Source: Amycolatopsis bullii | GTDB lineage: Bacteria > Actinomycetota > Actinomycetes > Mycobacteriales > Pseudonocardiaceae | Reading direction: 5' to 3' | DNA: 64,000 nucleotides | NCBI RefSeq assembly: GCF_014654205.1 | Contig: NZ_BNAW01000010.1 | Location: forward strand, 117,866-181,865 | In this document: positions 33,684-41,926 of the stretch, one piece after another | How positions within the stretch are numbered: the stretch's first letter is position 1 | Layout of the letters: every line of letters starts with the position of its first letter | Translations under genes and position numbers: made by a program | The notes under the pieces: model-generated | Database searches by the model: none | What the model was told of the DNA's origin: nothing | The model's input: only the letters and a program-made list of their open reading frames with translations

Positions 33684-34801
33684 CCCGGGTCGTCATCGCG
33701 CCCGACAAGTTCAAGGGCAGTCTCACCGCGGTCGAGGCCGCGGAGGCGATCGCGCTCGGCGTGCGCGATGCCTTGCCGGACGCGGAAATCGTCACCTGCC
33801 CGGTCGCCGATGGCGGCGAAGGCACGCTGGACGTGCTGGAGGCGGCGGGCGCGCGGATCGTGCGGATGACGGTTCGGGGGCCGCTCGAGGAATCGGTGCG
33901 GGCGCGGTACGCGGTGCTGGACGGCACCGCGTATGTGGAGTCGGCGCGCGCTTGCGGCATCGAATTCGTCGAACCTTCGCCGTCGACGGCGCTGGCCGCG
34001 CACACCTGGGGCGTCGGCGAGCTCCTGGCGGACGCGCTGGTGCACGGCGCGAAGCGGCTCGTGCTCACGGTCGGCGGCACGGCCAGCACCGACGGCGGGG
34101 CCGGGATGCTGGGGGCGCTGGGAGCCGGGGTGCTCGACGCGTTCGGTGCGCCGGTCGGCCTGGGCGGCGGGACGCTGACGCGGGTGGCCTCGACGGAGCT
34201 GGCGCCGGTGCGGGAGCGACTGGACGGCGTGCGGGTGGCGGTCGCGACCGACGTGACGAATCCGCTGCTGGGCCCGGAAGGCGCGGCGGCGGTGTTCGGG
34301 CCGCAGAAGGGAGCCGGGCCCGAAGAGGTGGCCCTGCTCGACGAGGGCCTGGGGCGGTGGGCGCACGCGCTGCGGGTGGGCGGCGCGCCGGACGTCACGC
34401 GGGTGCCGGGATCGGGCGCCGGTGGCGGGGTGGCGGCGGCCGCGATCGCCCTCGGCGCGAGTGTCGAGTCCGGGTTCGATCTGATCGCGGGGCTGACCGG
34501 AGTCGATCAGGCGCTGGAGGGCGCGGATCTGGTCATCACCGGCGAGGGATCGCTGGACGAGCAGAGCTTGAACGGCAAGGCCCCGGCGGGCATCGCCGAC
34601 CGGGCGCGGCCGCGCGGGGTGCCGCTGCTGGCGCTGGCCGGGCGGATCCAGCTCGACGCGGCGGGGCTGGCGCGGTTGGGGGTGGTGGGGAGCAGCGCGC
34701 TGATCGACCACGCCCCTTCGCTGGATCACGCGCGGAAGCACGCGGCGGAACTGCTGCGAAAACGGGCGGCGGAGCTGGTTCGCGCTTGGCGGGACAAGTA
34801 G
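33680..34801 (+). CDS. Glycerate kinase (GlxK/GarK type)
   Basis: 373 residues. VVIAPDKFKGSLTAVEAAEAI at the N terminus, CPVADGGEGTLDVL, GGTASTDGGAGML and ITGEGSLDEQSLNGKAP are the classic blocks of the glycerate kinase I family, which phosphorylates D-glycerate (the product is 2- or 3-phosphoglycerate depending on the member). The GTG start overlaps the dehydrogenase stop (GTGA), so both are made together. Length is normal. Confidence 0.92.
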   Translation: MTRVVIAPDKFKGSLTAVEAAEAIALGVRDALPDAEIVTCPVADGGEGTLDVLEAAGARIVRMTVRGPLEESVRARYAVLDGTAYVESARACGIEFVEPSPSTALAAHTWGVGELLADALVHGAKRLVLTVGGTASTDGGAGMLGALGAGVLDAFGAPVGLGGGTLTRVASTELAPVRERLDGVRVAVATDVTNPLLGPEGAAAVFGPQKGAGPEEVALLDEGLGRWAHALRVGGAPDVTRVPGSGAGGGVAAAAIALGASVESGFDLIAGLTGVDQALEGADLVITGEGSLDEQSLNGKAPAGIADRARPRGVPLLALAGRIQLDAAGLARLGVVGSSALIDHAPSLDHARKHAAELLRKRAAELVRAWRDK

Positions 34802-34853
34802 CGGGCTTCGGGGAACCCAAGGGCTCCGGGCCGAACCCGGCGGCCTGCCCCGG

Positions 34854-34876
34854 CCGTCCGCCGCGCGAGCGGACGG
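34854..34876. terminator. Hairpin between convergent genes
   Basis: 8-bp stem CCGTCCGC/GCGGACGG with 7-base loop in the 115-base gap between the glycerate kinase stop and the HesB-like stop. It could end transcription from either side. Confidence 0.5.
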
Positions 34877-34916
34877 ACCTTCCGCACCCGAGGCACGAAA
34901 GGCCCGGCCGCCGCGG

Positions 34917-35210
34917 TCAGCTCGTGTGCTGGGGCAGCACGGCGAACGCCACGCCGCCCGACTGGTCCTCCTGGACGTCGAGCACTTTGTCGTCCAGCAG
35001 CGCGGCCGCCTGGGGCTCGAGGAACACCTTCGGTCCCTCGGCCTCGCCCAGCACGCTGTCGCCCTCGGCCGGCTCGGGGGCCACCGACAGCGCCAGCTGG
35101 GCGCTCTCGCCGTCGGCGTTCTGGACGGCCAGGCGCAGCCCGGCCTCGCCGTCCCCCTGGCTGGTCAACGCGGTGATCGCCTCGGCGGCGGCTTCGGTCA
35201 CGGTCAGCAT
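34917..35210 (-). CDS. HesB/IscA-like protein lacking cluster cysteines
   Basis: 97 residues with the fold signature of A-type iron-sulfur carriers (MLTVTEAAAEAITAL at the start, VFLEPQAAALLDDKVLDVQ near residues 62-80). The three cysteines that bind the cluster in IscA/ErpA are absent; the protein has no cysteine at all. It is therefore unlikely to carry iron-sulfur clusters, and its role is unknown. Cysteine-free members of this family are, from memory, widespread in actinomycetes and annotated as Fe-S proteins by homology. Confidence 0.8.
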   Translation of the reverse strand: MLTVTEAAAEAITALTSQGDGEAGLRLAVQNADGESAQLALSVAPEPAEGDSVLGEAEGPKVFLEPQAAALLDDKVLDVQEDQSGGVAFAVLPQHTS

Positions 35211-35288
35211 TTTCGGCCTTCCCTTCGTCGCGGTCCGATAATTTCCCCCACGCTAGGGGCGCCCGAACGGACGTGCAGTCTGAGCGGC

Positions 35289-35699
35289 TCAGCCCTCGCG
35301 TGCCGCGCGAATGGCGTCCGCCACCGATTCGCCGGCGTAGTCCGTCGTCTCGCGCCTGCCCTGGTTCGAATGGCGACGCGGCACGGTGTCCTCCGGCACC
35401 ACCGGCTCGAAGTCCGGCGGGGCGTCCTCGATCGACTCGTCGAGCTCCGCCGCCGGCGTCGCCGCGAGCGGGCGCTCCGGGACCGGCTCCGGCTCGGCGT
35501 CCGGCACCTCTTCGGCCAGGCGCTGGTCCATCGGCTCGCCTTCGCGGATCTCCCGCGGCGTGGTGCCGTACCGGTCGGCGGCACTCCAGTGCTCGGGCGG
35601 CTCCATGCCCTCCTCGAGCGAGTCCACGCGCAGCTCGTCCTCGTCCAGGGCCTCGCTGGGGCTCAAGCTCTGCGGTTCGGCCGAGTCACGGTCACTCAC
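35289..35699 (-). CDS. DUF5709-like acidic protein
   Basis: 136 residues, very acidic and apparently largely disordered. LDEDELRVDSLEEGMEPPEHW near the N terminus and GTTPREIREGEPMDQRLAEEVPD in the middle match, from memory, the actinobacterial DUF5709 family. The C terminus (ESVADAIRAAREG) is helical. No function is known. It diverges from the GtrA gene. Confidence 0.75.
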   Translation of the reverse strand: MSDRDSAEPQSLSPSEALDEDELRVDSLEEGMEPPEHWSAADRYGTTPREIREGEPMDQRLAEEVPDAEPEPVPERPLAATPAAELDESIEDAPPDFEPVVPEDTVPRRHSNQGRRETTDYAGESVADAIRAAREG

Positions 35700-35799
35700 T
35701 GGCCCTCCTGGCGCGTCGGGAACATCTCACGCCGGTGACCTACCCCGGGCGGCGGGGCGGCGAAACCCCGCGGTGTCGCAGGGATCACACGGTTTAACA

Positions 35800-35829
35800 C
35801 ATTCACAATTTTGTAAATGCGCGTAGGTT
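35800..35829 (+). promoter_or_regulatory. gtrA promoter with AT-rich dyad
   Basis: Imperfect dyad CATTCACAA-TT-TTGTAAATG (35800-35819, one mismatch per arm) just upstream of TAGGTT (35824-35829), which stands 6 bases before the ATG. The layout suggests a leaderless message with an operator over the -35 region. Confidence 0.5.
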
Positions 35830-35835
35830 GGGATC

Positions 35836-36315
35836 ATGGCCACCACCAGGTGGGCGCCGGAGCGCCGGCTGCTCGCCACCGACCCGGACCGCCACCACGA
35901 ACTCGGCACCCACGCGGCGTGGTACGTCGTGGCCGGCGTGGTCACCACCGGCGTCCAGGCCGTCCTGTTCCTCCTGCTGCGCGACGAACTGGGCTCCCAG
36001 GTGGCGAACCTGGTCGCGATCGCGCTCACCACGGTCGGGAACACCGAATTCCACCGCCGGGTCACCTTCGCCGGTCGTCCCAGCAACGCCGGAAAGCGGC
36101 ACCTGCAGGACGTGCTCACCTTCGCCTTCTACGCGCTGTACGGCTCGGCCGTGCTGGCCCTCCTCGACGCCTTCGTCGACCGGCCCACGTCGTGGGAGGA
36201 GACCGGCACGCTGCTGCTGGCCAGCCTGGTCGGCGGGTTCGTGCGGTTCGCCGTGCTGCGCTGGTGGGTCTTCGCGCACCGCACCGAACCGGCCGCGGCG
36301 GCCCACACCGGCTAG
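35836..36315 (+). CDS. GtrA-like membrane protein
   Basis: 159 residues with four membrane segments. The first is TTGVQAVLFLLLRDELG-adjacent, and NTEFHRRVTF between segments two and three corresponds to the NF-x-NRRWTF motif of GtrA proteins. GtrA family members flip or position polyprenyl-phosphate-linked sugars for glycosylation. No partner glycosyltransferase is adjacent; the next gene is DUF202, 11 bases on. Confidence 0.85.
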   Translation: MATTRWAPERRLLATDPDRHHELGTHAAWYVVAGVVTTGVQAVLFLLLRDELGSQVANLVAIALTTVGNTEFHRRVTFAGRPSNAGKRHLQDVLTFAFYALYGSAVLALLDAFVDRPTSWEETGTLLLASLVGGFVRFAVLRWWVFAHRTEPAAAAHTG

Positions 36316-36326
36316 CGTCTGCGGAC

Positions 36327-36710
36327 GTGGCCTGGGACGACAGCAAGCCGGACGACAGCGAGCAGGACGACATCAAGCCGCACTCGGGCGGCAGCGAACC
36401 GGACTACCGGTTCACGCTGGCCAACGAACGCACCTTCCTCGCTTGGCTCCGGACCGCCCTCGGCCTGCTCGCCGGCGGCGTGGCCGTGCACCAGCTGGTG
36501 CCGTCGCCGGCCGCGGCGAGTGCCGTGCTCGCCGGGTTGTGCGTCGCTTTGGCCGCGATCCTCGCCGCGACCGCGTACCCGCGGTGGCGGCGGGTGCAGA
36601 TCGCGATGCGGGCCGGCGAACCGCTGCCGCCCAGCCGGATGATCCTGGCGCTGACGGGCGGCCTGCTGGCGCTCATCGTCGCCGCGGCCGTGCTGCTGGT
36701 GGTCTCGTGA
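36327..36710 (+). CDS. DUF202 membrane protein
   Basis: 127 residues. After a very acidic N-terminal 25 residues, FTLANERTFLAWLRTALGLLAGG is the DUF202/YidH signature, followed by three membrane helices in total. Function unknown. The GTG at 36327 is 11 bases after the gtrA stop, so they are likely co-transcribed; no strong ribosome-binding site is seen. Confidence 0.85.
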   Translation: MAWDDSKPDDSEQDDIKPHSGGSEPDYRFTLANERTFLAWLRTALGLLAGGVAVHQLVPSPAAASAVLAGLCVALAAILAATAYPRWRRVQIAMRAGEPLPPSRMILALTGGLLALIVAAAVLLVVS

Positions 36711-36881
36711 GTGACACGGAAGGCAGCGGACGGTGACGGCCGGGAAAACCGGTCCGGCCGGGCGGGCTTCCCGGCAAGCCGGGCCGGCGACCCCGGACAA
36801 GGAGCCGCACCGGACGCGAATACCGCCGCTTCGCGATTATCGTGACGTCAAAAATGCCGTCACACCCTCCGAGATCCGGCC

Positions 36882-37178
36882 GTGACCACCCCTCGCGGCG
36901 CTCAGGCCGAGCGAACCGGCCTCGCCTGGCGGCGGACAGCACTCTCGTCCGCCGCCTGCACGGTACTGCTCCTGCACTCCGCCGCCCAGCGCCATTGGGG
37001 TGGCACGCTGATCCCGGTTTTGCTCGCCGCGGGCACATCAGCCCTGCTAGCCGCCATCGGAAGGCACCGCGAACGGGCCTTGCGCGCCGCCGAACCGGGG
37101 CCTCCGAGCCGCCTGCTGCCCGCGATCGCGTCGCTCGCCGTGACCGCGACGGCCGCTTCCGTGGTCATCTTCCACTGA
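36882..37178 (+). CDS. Second DUF202 membrane protein
   Basis: 98 residues. AQAERTGLAWRRTALS is a DUF202 core, followed by helices in CTVLLLHSAA, IPVLLAAGTSALLAA and IASLAVTATAASVVIF. Like its neighbour it has no known role. Paired DUF202 genes of unequal length are common in actinobacteria. The GTG start lacks a strong ribosome-binding site; ambiguity of a few codons remains. Confidence 0.8.
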   Translation: MTTPRGAQAERTGLAWRRTALSSAACTVLLLHSAAQRHWGGTLIPVLLAAGTSALLAAIGRHRERALRAAEPGPPSRLLPAIASLAVTATAASVVIFH

Positions 37179-37431
37179 CGAGTGAACTCGGCACATCCTG
37201 AAACCGATTAATCGCAATGTGCGGGCGAGGGTCGCGGGAACATCACGGTCGATACTGCTAACGGGGTATTGGTCGTTGAAATCTGGACTGACCCGCCTGG
37301 AGGTGCTTACGATTACCCTGCGTCGCACGGACCGCAGATCGGCCCCGATCCACCGGAGCATCTGCGATGGATCAGTTACGGAGTGTTGAACCCCCGGCAG
37401 CGACGGTCGAGGGTCGGCCGGGGAGACGACC

Positions 37432-38088
37432 ATGACAGCACCGCCGAGGACCACCGAAGAATCCGCTTCCAGCCTTCGCGATTATCGCACCCCCGAGACT
37501 CTGCCCCGCCCGGGCGGACGCCTCACCAAGGAGGACCTCGACCCCCTGGTCAAGGACGCGGGCGAGGGCAACCCGGCGGCGATCCACTCGCTGCTGCAGA
37601 TGATCGAGCCGGTGGTGGTCCGCTACTGCCGCGCGCGCATGGGCGGCCGCGACCTGTCCTACCTGTCGGCCGACGACGTCGCCCAGGAAGTCTGCCTCGC
37701 CGTGCTCAAGGCCCTGCCCGACTACCAGGACCGCGGCGGCTCCTTCCTGTACCTGGTCCACGCGATCGCGGCCAACAAGGTCGCCGACGCCTACCGCGCC
37801 GTCGCCCGCGACCGCTCCGAGCCCGTCCCCGAGCTCCCGGAGCGCCCGCTGGTCGCCGGCAACGAGCCGGAGTCGCACGCGCTGCACCTCGACCTCGGCG
37901 CCCGCCTCGGCCGGCTGCTCGCCTCCTTGCCCCGCGTGCAGCAGGAGATCCTGACCCTGCGCATCGCCGTCGGCTTCTCGGCGACCGAAACCGCCGAAGC
38001 GCTCGGGATCTCCCCGGGCAACGTCCGCGTGACGCAGCACCGCGCCCTGACCCGGCTGCGCGGCATGATCCACGACGACGAGTTCTGA
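37432..38088 (+). CDS. ECF sigma factor, SigD/ShbA type
   Basis: 218 residues. Region 2 is VRYCRARMGGRDLSYLSADDVAQEVCLAVLKALP with FLYLVHAIAANKVADAYR (about 70-125); region 4 is LGRLLASLPRVQQEILTLRIAVGFSATETAEALGISPGNVRVTQHRALTRLR in outline (about 160-210). RYCRAR and SADDVAQEVC recall mycobacterial SigD and streptomycete ShbA, the ECF factor that directs principal sigma gene transcription. No anti-sigma gene adjoins it. The ATG stands 250 bases after the DUF202 gene and likely has its own promoter. Confidence 0.87.
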   Translation: MTAPPRTTEESASSLRDYRTPETLPRPGGRLTKEDLDPLVKDAGEGNPAAIHSLLQMIEPVVVRYCRARMGGRDLSYLSADDVAQEVCLAVLKALPDYQDRGGSFLYLVHAIAANKVADAYRAVARDRSEPVPELPERPLVAGNEPESHALHLDLGARLGRLLASLPRVQQEILTLRIAVGFSATETAEALGISPGNVRVTQHRALTRLRGMIHDDEF

Positions 38089-38104
38089 CAGACCACTTGA
38101 GCGA

Positions 38105-38152
38105 GCGGGCGGGGTGACCTTTTTACCCCCTGGAGGAGGTCGCCCCGCCCGC
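38105..38152. terminator. Bidirectional terminator between sigma and lactonase genes
   Basis: 15-bp stem with one mismatch (38105-38119 with 38138-38152); the stop codon of the minus-strand gene lies in the loop and its last codons in the right arm. A T5 run sits in the loop on the plus strand. It would serve both convergent genes. Confidence 0.75.
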
Positions 38153-38974
38153 ATCCAGCCGGTAGGCCGTGCGGGCGTTGTGCTCGAAGACGGCCAGGCG
38201 CTCGGCGTCCGACAGCGAGCCCGTCAGCGCGATCGCCGCGTCGAGGACCAGCTCGTAGGACGCCGCCAGTTCGCAGACCGGCCAGTCCGAGCCGAACAGC
38301 AGCCGGTCCGGGCCGAACACGTCCAGGACGTGGTCGACGTACCGGCGCAGATGAGCGACCTCCCACCCCGTCCAGTCGGCTTCGGTGACCAGCCCGGACA
38401 GCTTGCACACGACGTTTTCGCGCGCCGCCAGCGCCGCCACGCCGGACGCCCACGGCTCCCACTCCCCCGCCGCGATCGGGGGCTTCGCCGCGTGGTCGAG
38501 GACCAGGCGCAGTTCCGGCAGGCGCAACGCCACCTCGGTCGCGGCCGCCAGCTGCGAGGGGCGGACCAGCAGGTCGAACGCCAGCCCCGCCGCCGCCACC
38601 GTGCTCAGCCCGGCCACCACCTCGGGACGCAGCAGCCAGTCGTCGTCCGGCTCGCCCTCCACCTGGTGCCGGAGCCCGACCAGCGGGCCGTCGAGCGCGG
38701 CCAGCCGGTCGGCGAGGTCCGGTGCCGTGAGGTCCGCCCAGCCGACCACGCCCGCGATCACCGGCTCCGCCGCCGCGGTCGCGAGGAACTCCGCCGTCTC
38801 CTCGTCCGAGGACACCGTCTGGGCCAGGACGGTCGCGTGCACGCCCGCCGCCTTCGTCACCGCGCGCAGGTCCTCGACGGTGTACGGGCGGCGGATCGGG
38901 TCCATCGCCTGCCCCGCCATCCACGGGTACTCGCGCAGCGAGGGGTCCCACAGGTGGTGGTGCGCGTCGATCAT
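38123..38974 (-). CDS. Amidohydrolase-family lactonase (L-fuconolactonase-like)
   Basis: 283 residues of the COG3618/amidohydrolase 2 family. The metal site shows MIDAHHHLWD at the N terminus, RHQVEGE, LDHAAKP and LFGSDWPVC. Members hydrolyse sugar lactones such as L-fucono-1,5-lactone or 2-pyrone-4,6-dicarboxylate. Its start overlaps the aldo-keto reductase stop by 4 bases, and the rest of the fucose-type pathway is nearby, so sugar lactone is the likely substrate. Confidence 0.85.
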   Translation of the reverse strand: MIDAHHHLWDPSLREYPWMAGQAMDPIRRPYTVEDLRAVTKAAGVHATVLAQTVSSDEETAEFLATAAAEPVIAGVVGWADLTAPDLADRLAALDGPLVGLRHQVEGEPDDDWLLRPEVVAGLSTVAAAGLAFDLLVRPSQLAAATEVALRLPELRLVLDHAAKPPIAAGEWEPWASGVAALAARENVVCKLSGLVTEADWTGWEVAHLRRYVDHVLDVFGPDRLLFGSDWPVCELAASYELVLDAAIALTGSLSDAERLAVFEHNARTAYRLDAGGATSSRG

Positions 38975-39948
38975 GAGACTCCTTCGGCGATGACGACGTC
39001 GGCGCGCAGCAGTCCCGCGTCGGTCAGTTCGGTCCACAACGCCGGTGGCACGACCGCCCGGGCCCGCCGCGCGTTCACGGTGACCTGGTCCGGATCGTGC
39101 GCGCCGACGACCACCGACGCGACCACGGGGTGCGCCATCGGCAGCGCCAGCGCGGCTTCGGGCAGCTCGACGCCGTGGCGCGCGCAGATCTCCGCGATCC
39201 GCCCGGCCCGCTCGACCAGCTCCGCCGGCGCTTCGGCGTAGTCGTAGACCCGGCCCGGTTCGGCCGTGGCCAGGATCCCGCCGTTGAACGCGCCCCCGAC
39301 CACAACCCGGACGTCCCGCTCGGCGCACAGCGGGAACAGCTCGTCCAGCGCGGGCTGGTCGAGCAGCGTGTAGCGGCCGGCCACCAGCAGCACGTCCAGG
39401 TCGGTGCGGCGGACGAACTCGGCCAGCATCGGCGCCTGGTTCATCCCGGCGCCGAACCCGCCGATCACGCCCTGCTCCCGCAGCTCGCGCAAGGCGGGGA
39501 ATGCCCCCGAGAGCGCCTCCTCGAAGTGGTCGTCGGGGTCGTGGACGTAGACGATGTCGACGCGGTCGAGCCCGAGCCGCGTCAAGCTGTCCTCCAGGGA
39601 CCGCAGGACGCCCTCGCGGCTGAAGTCCCACCGGCGCTTGTAGGCGGCCGGAACGGCGAAGCCCTGGTCGTCCCGGTCGCCGGCGCCACCGGGGTTCGGT
39701 TCCAGCACCCGGCCGACCTTCGTCGAAAGCACGTACTCGTCCCGCGGGTACGAGCGCAGGGCCGCGCCCAGCCGCGCCTCCGACAGGCCGAGGCCGTAGT
39801 GCGGCGCGGTGTCGAAGTAGCGGACACCCTCGTCCCATGCGCGCCGGACGGTCGCGGCCGCGGTCTCGTCGCTGATCGCGTGGTACAGGTTGCCCAGCTG
39901 GGCGCAGCCGAGCCCGAGCGGGGACAGGGAGAGTTCCAACGCCGTCAC
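38971..39948 (-). CDS. Aldo-keto reductase (L-fucose / D-threo-aldose 1-dehydrogenase type)
   Basis: 325 residues. The AKR barrel shows YFDTAPHYGLGLSEARLG (catalytic D and Y), the lysine in VLSTKVGRVLEP and the histidine in DIVYVHDPDDH, with FGAGMNQ and SVVVGAHDP at the cofactor end. The subfamily with RVLEPNPGG and RRWDFSREG loops includes D-threo-aldose/L-fucose 1-dehydrogenases, which oxidise the C1 hydroxyl to a lactone. GTG start. It is coupled to the lactonase gene, giving lactone formation and hydrolysis in one unit. Confidence 0.87.
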   Translation of the reverse strand: MTALELSLSPLGLGCAQLGNLYHAISDETAAATVRRAWDEGVRYFDTAPHYGLGLSEARLGAALRSYPRDEYVLSTKVGRVLEPNPGGAGDRDDQGFAVPAAYKRRWDFSREGVLRSLEDSLTRLGLDRVDIVYVHDPDDHFEEALSGAFPALRELREQGVIGGFGAGMNQAPMLAEFVRRTDLDVLLVAGRYTLLDQPALDELFPLCAERDVRVVVGGAFNGGILATAEPGRVYDYAEAPAELVERAGRIAEICARHGVELPEAALALPMAHPVVASVVVGAHDPDQVTVNARRARAVVPPALWTELTDAGLLRADVVIAEGVS

Positions 39949-40103
39949 TCCTTCACCGGCCGTTCGCGGACCGGCCCGACGCCGGTGTCTTCGAGGACGT
40001 GGGAGAGGCCGGGACCGTTACGGGGGCCACTCGTTGTGGTGTGCGCTGGTGGGTCATCGCCCTTCCTCCGCCGAGACATGGCACGCTGGGCAGTAACACC
40101 GAA

Positions 40104-40114
40104 ACATCCGAGGT
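40104..40114 (+). promoter_or_regulatory. Candidate GntR autoregulatory site
   Basis: ACATCCGAGGT, 24 bases before the GntR start. It matches 10 of 11 bases of the perfect dyad ACATC-C-GATGT at 47462-47472 upstream of the catabolic/transport operon. Confidence 0.4.
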
Positions 40115-40137
40115 CTGTTGCAGGGAGGGCGGACGCG

Positions 40138-40869
40138 ATGCCCGTCACCGATGTCGCGATCGACAAGATCAAGGACATGATCATCTCCGGCGAGCTGGCG
40201 CCGGGCGACCGGCTGCCCAAGGAAGCCGAACTGGCCCAGCGGCTCGGGCTTTCGCGCAGCTCCCTGCGCGAGGCCGTCAAGGCGCTGTGCCTGATCAGGG
40301 TCCTCGACGTCCGGCAGGGCGACGGCACGTACGTCACCAGCCTCGAGCCCAACCTGCTGCTGGACGCCATGACGTTCGTGGTCGACTTCCACCGCGACGA
40401 CACCGTGCTCGACTTCCTGGCCGTGCGGCGGATCCTGGAGCCGGCCGCGACCGCGCTGGCCGCGCTGCACATGAGCGACGCGGACATCGCGGAGCTGGGC
40501 ACGCTGCTCGGCGAGCTGGAGGACTCGCCGACCGTGGAAGCGCTGGTCGCCAACGACCTGCAGTTCCACCGCAAGATCGCTGACGGCTCCGGCAACCCCG
40601 TGCTCTGCTCGCTGCTCGACAGCCTCTCCGGGCCGACCGCCCGCGCCCGGATCTGGCGCGGCCTGACCCAGGAAGGCGCGGTCGCGAAGACCCGCGAACA
40701 GCACACGGCGATCTACGAGGCCATCGCCGCGCGCGAGCCGGAACTGGCCCGTTCGTGGGCGACCGTGCACGTCGCGGGCGTGGAGCAGTGGCTGCGCAAC
40801 GCCCTGGGCACCGCGGACGACCCGACCGTGCCCGACTCGGACGCCGAGCCGGCCGCGGAAGCCTCGTAG
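40138..40869 (+). CDS. GntR family regulator (FadR/FCD subgroup)
   Basis: 243 residues. The winged helix is GELAPGDRLPKEAELAQRLGLSRSSLREAVKALCLI in outline (about 18-53), and the all-helical FCD ligand domain carries RRILEPAATALAALH and NDLQFHRKIADGSGNPVL. FCD regulators bind sugar acids and 2-keto acids; this one lies between the two halves of the fucose-type locus, convergent with the permease gene, and is the likely pathway regulator. GGAGG lies 11 bases before the ATG. Confidence 0.9.
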   Translation: MPVTDVAIDKIKDMIISGELAPGDRLPKEAELAQRLGLSRSSLREAVKALCLIRVLDVRQGDGTYVTSLEPNLLLDAMTFVVDFHRDDTVLDFLAVRRILEPAATALAALHMSDADIAELGTLLGELEDSPTVEALVANDLQFHRKIADGSGNPVLCSLLDSLSGPTARARIWRGLTQEGAVAKTREQHTAIYEAIAAREPELARSWATVHVAGVEQWLRNALGTADDPTVPDSDAEPAAEAS

Positions 40870-40912
40870 CACACCTACCTCCGGAACACGTCGGATCTTC
40901 ACCGGGCGGGCG

Positions 40913-41926
40913 TCAGGTTTGGGGCTTTCCGCCCGCGTACCGGGCGATGATCAGCGCGACCAGGATGATGGCGCCGTAGATCGCCCCCTGCCACTCCGCC
41001 GTGACGTGCGCGTAGTTGAGCAGGCTGGACACCGACGACAGCAGCAGGACGCCGGTCAGCGCACCGACAAGCGTGCCCTTGCCACCGTCGAGGGAGACGC
41101 CGCCGATCACCGCCGCCGCGAACACCTGCAGGATCATCCCGGATCCCTGGTTCGCGCCCAAGGCCCCGACGTAACCGGTGTACGCGAGCCCGCCGATCGC
41201 GGCGAGGATCCCCGCGACGACGAACACCGCCCACGCGATCCGGTCGACACGCACCCCCGCGGCCCGCGCGGCTTCGCGGTTGCCGCCGATCGCGTACAGC
41301 GCGCGGCCGACGCGGTGGTAGCGCAGCACCCAGCCCGCCACGGCGAACAGCAGCGCCGCCAGCCACACCGACATCGGCAGCCCGGCGAACGTCGTCGTCG
41401 CCAGGTTGGTGAACGAGTCCGGCAGGTTGAACAGCGTCTTGCCCTTGGTCGAGCCGACCTGCACACCGCGGAGCACGGTGAGCATGGCGAGGGTGACGAT
41501 GAAGGCGTTCAGCTTGAGCTTCACGATGAGGAAGCCGTTGACGAACCCGACCAGCGCCCCGCACAGCGGGATGATCAGCAGCCCGACCGCGGCGGGCAGC
41601 TCCACGCCGAAGCCCGCCGACGCCGCCGGGATCACGACCATCGCGCCCAGCGCGGGCGCCAGGCCCATCGTCGATTCCAGCGACAGGTCGAACTTCCCGG
41701 TGATCAGCACCAGCGACTCGCCGAGCACGACCAGCGACAGCGCGGCCGACGCGGTCAGGATGCTGACGATGTTGCTCCAGCCGACGAACGTGTCGTCGAC
41801 CAGGCCGCCGATGACGAACACGACGACCAGGGCGGGCAGGAGCGCGAGTTCGCGCAGCCAGACGGCTTTCCGGCGCCGCGGTGGCGCGGGCAGCTGCGTC
41901 TGCGGGGAGGTCATCACGTCGGTCAC
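40913..41926 (-). CDS. Sugar ABC transporter permease (RbsC-like)
   Basis: 337 residues with about ten membrane segments. LITGKFDLSLESTMGLAP and VGGVSLDGGKGTLVGALTGVLLL are conserved blocks of the CUT2 permeases. It forms the homodimeric channel for the ATPase and binding protein upstream. The GTG start overlaps the ATPase stop by 4 bases; an ATG four codons later (41914) is a possible alternative. Confidence 0.92.
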   Translation of the reverse strand: MTDVMTSPQTQLPAPPRRRKAVWLRELALLPALVVVFVIGGLVDDTFVGWSNIVSILTASAALSLVVLGESLVLITGKFDLSLESTMGLAPALGAMVVIPAASAGFGVELPAAVGLLIIPLCGALVGFVNGFLIVKLKLNAFIVTLAMLTVLRGVQVGSTKGKTLFNLPDSFTNLATTTFAGLPMSVWLAALLFAVAGWVLRYHRVGRALYAIGGNREAARAAGVRVDRIAWAVFVVAGILAAIGGLAYTGYVGALGANQGSGMILQVFAAAVIGGVSLDGGKGTLVGALTGVLLLSSVSSLLNYAHVTAEWQGAIYGAIILVALIIARYAGGKPQT

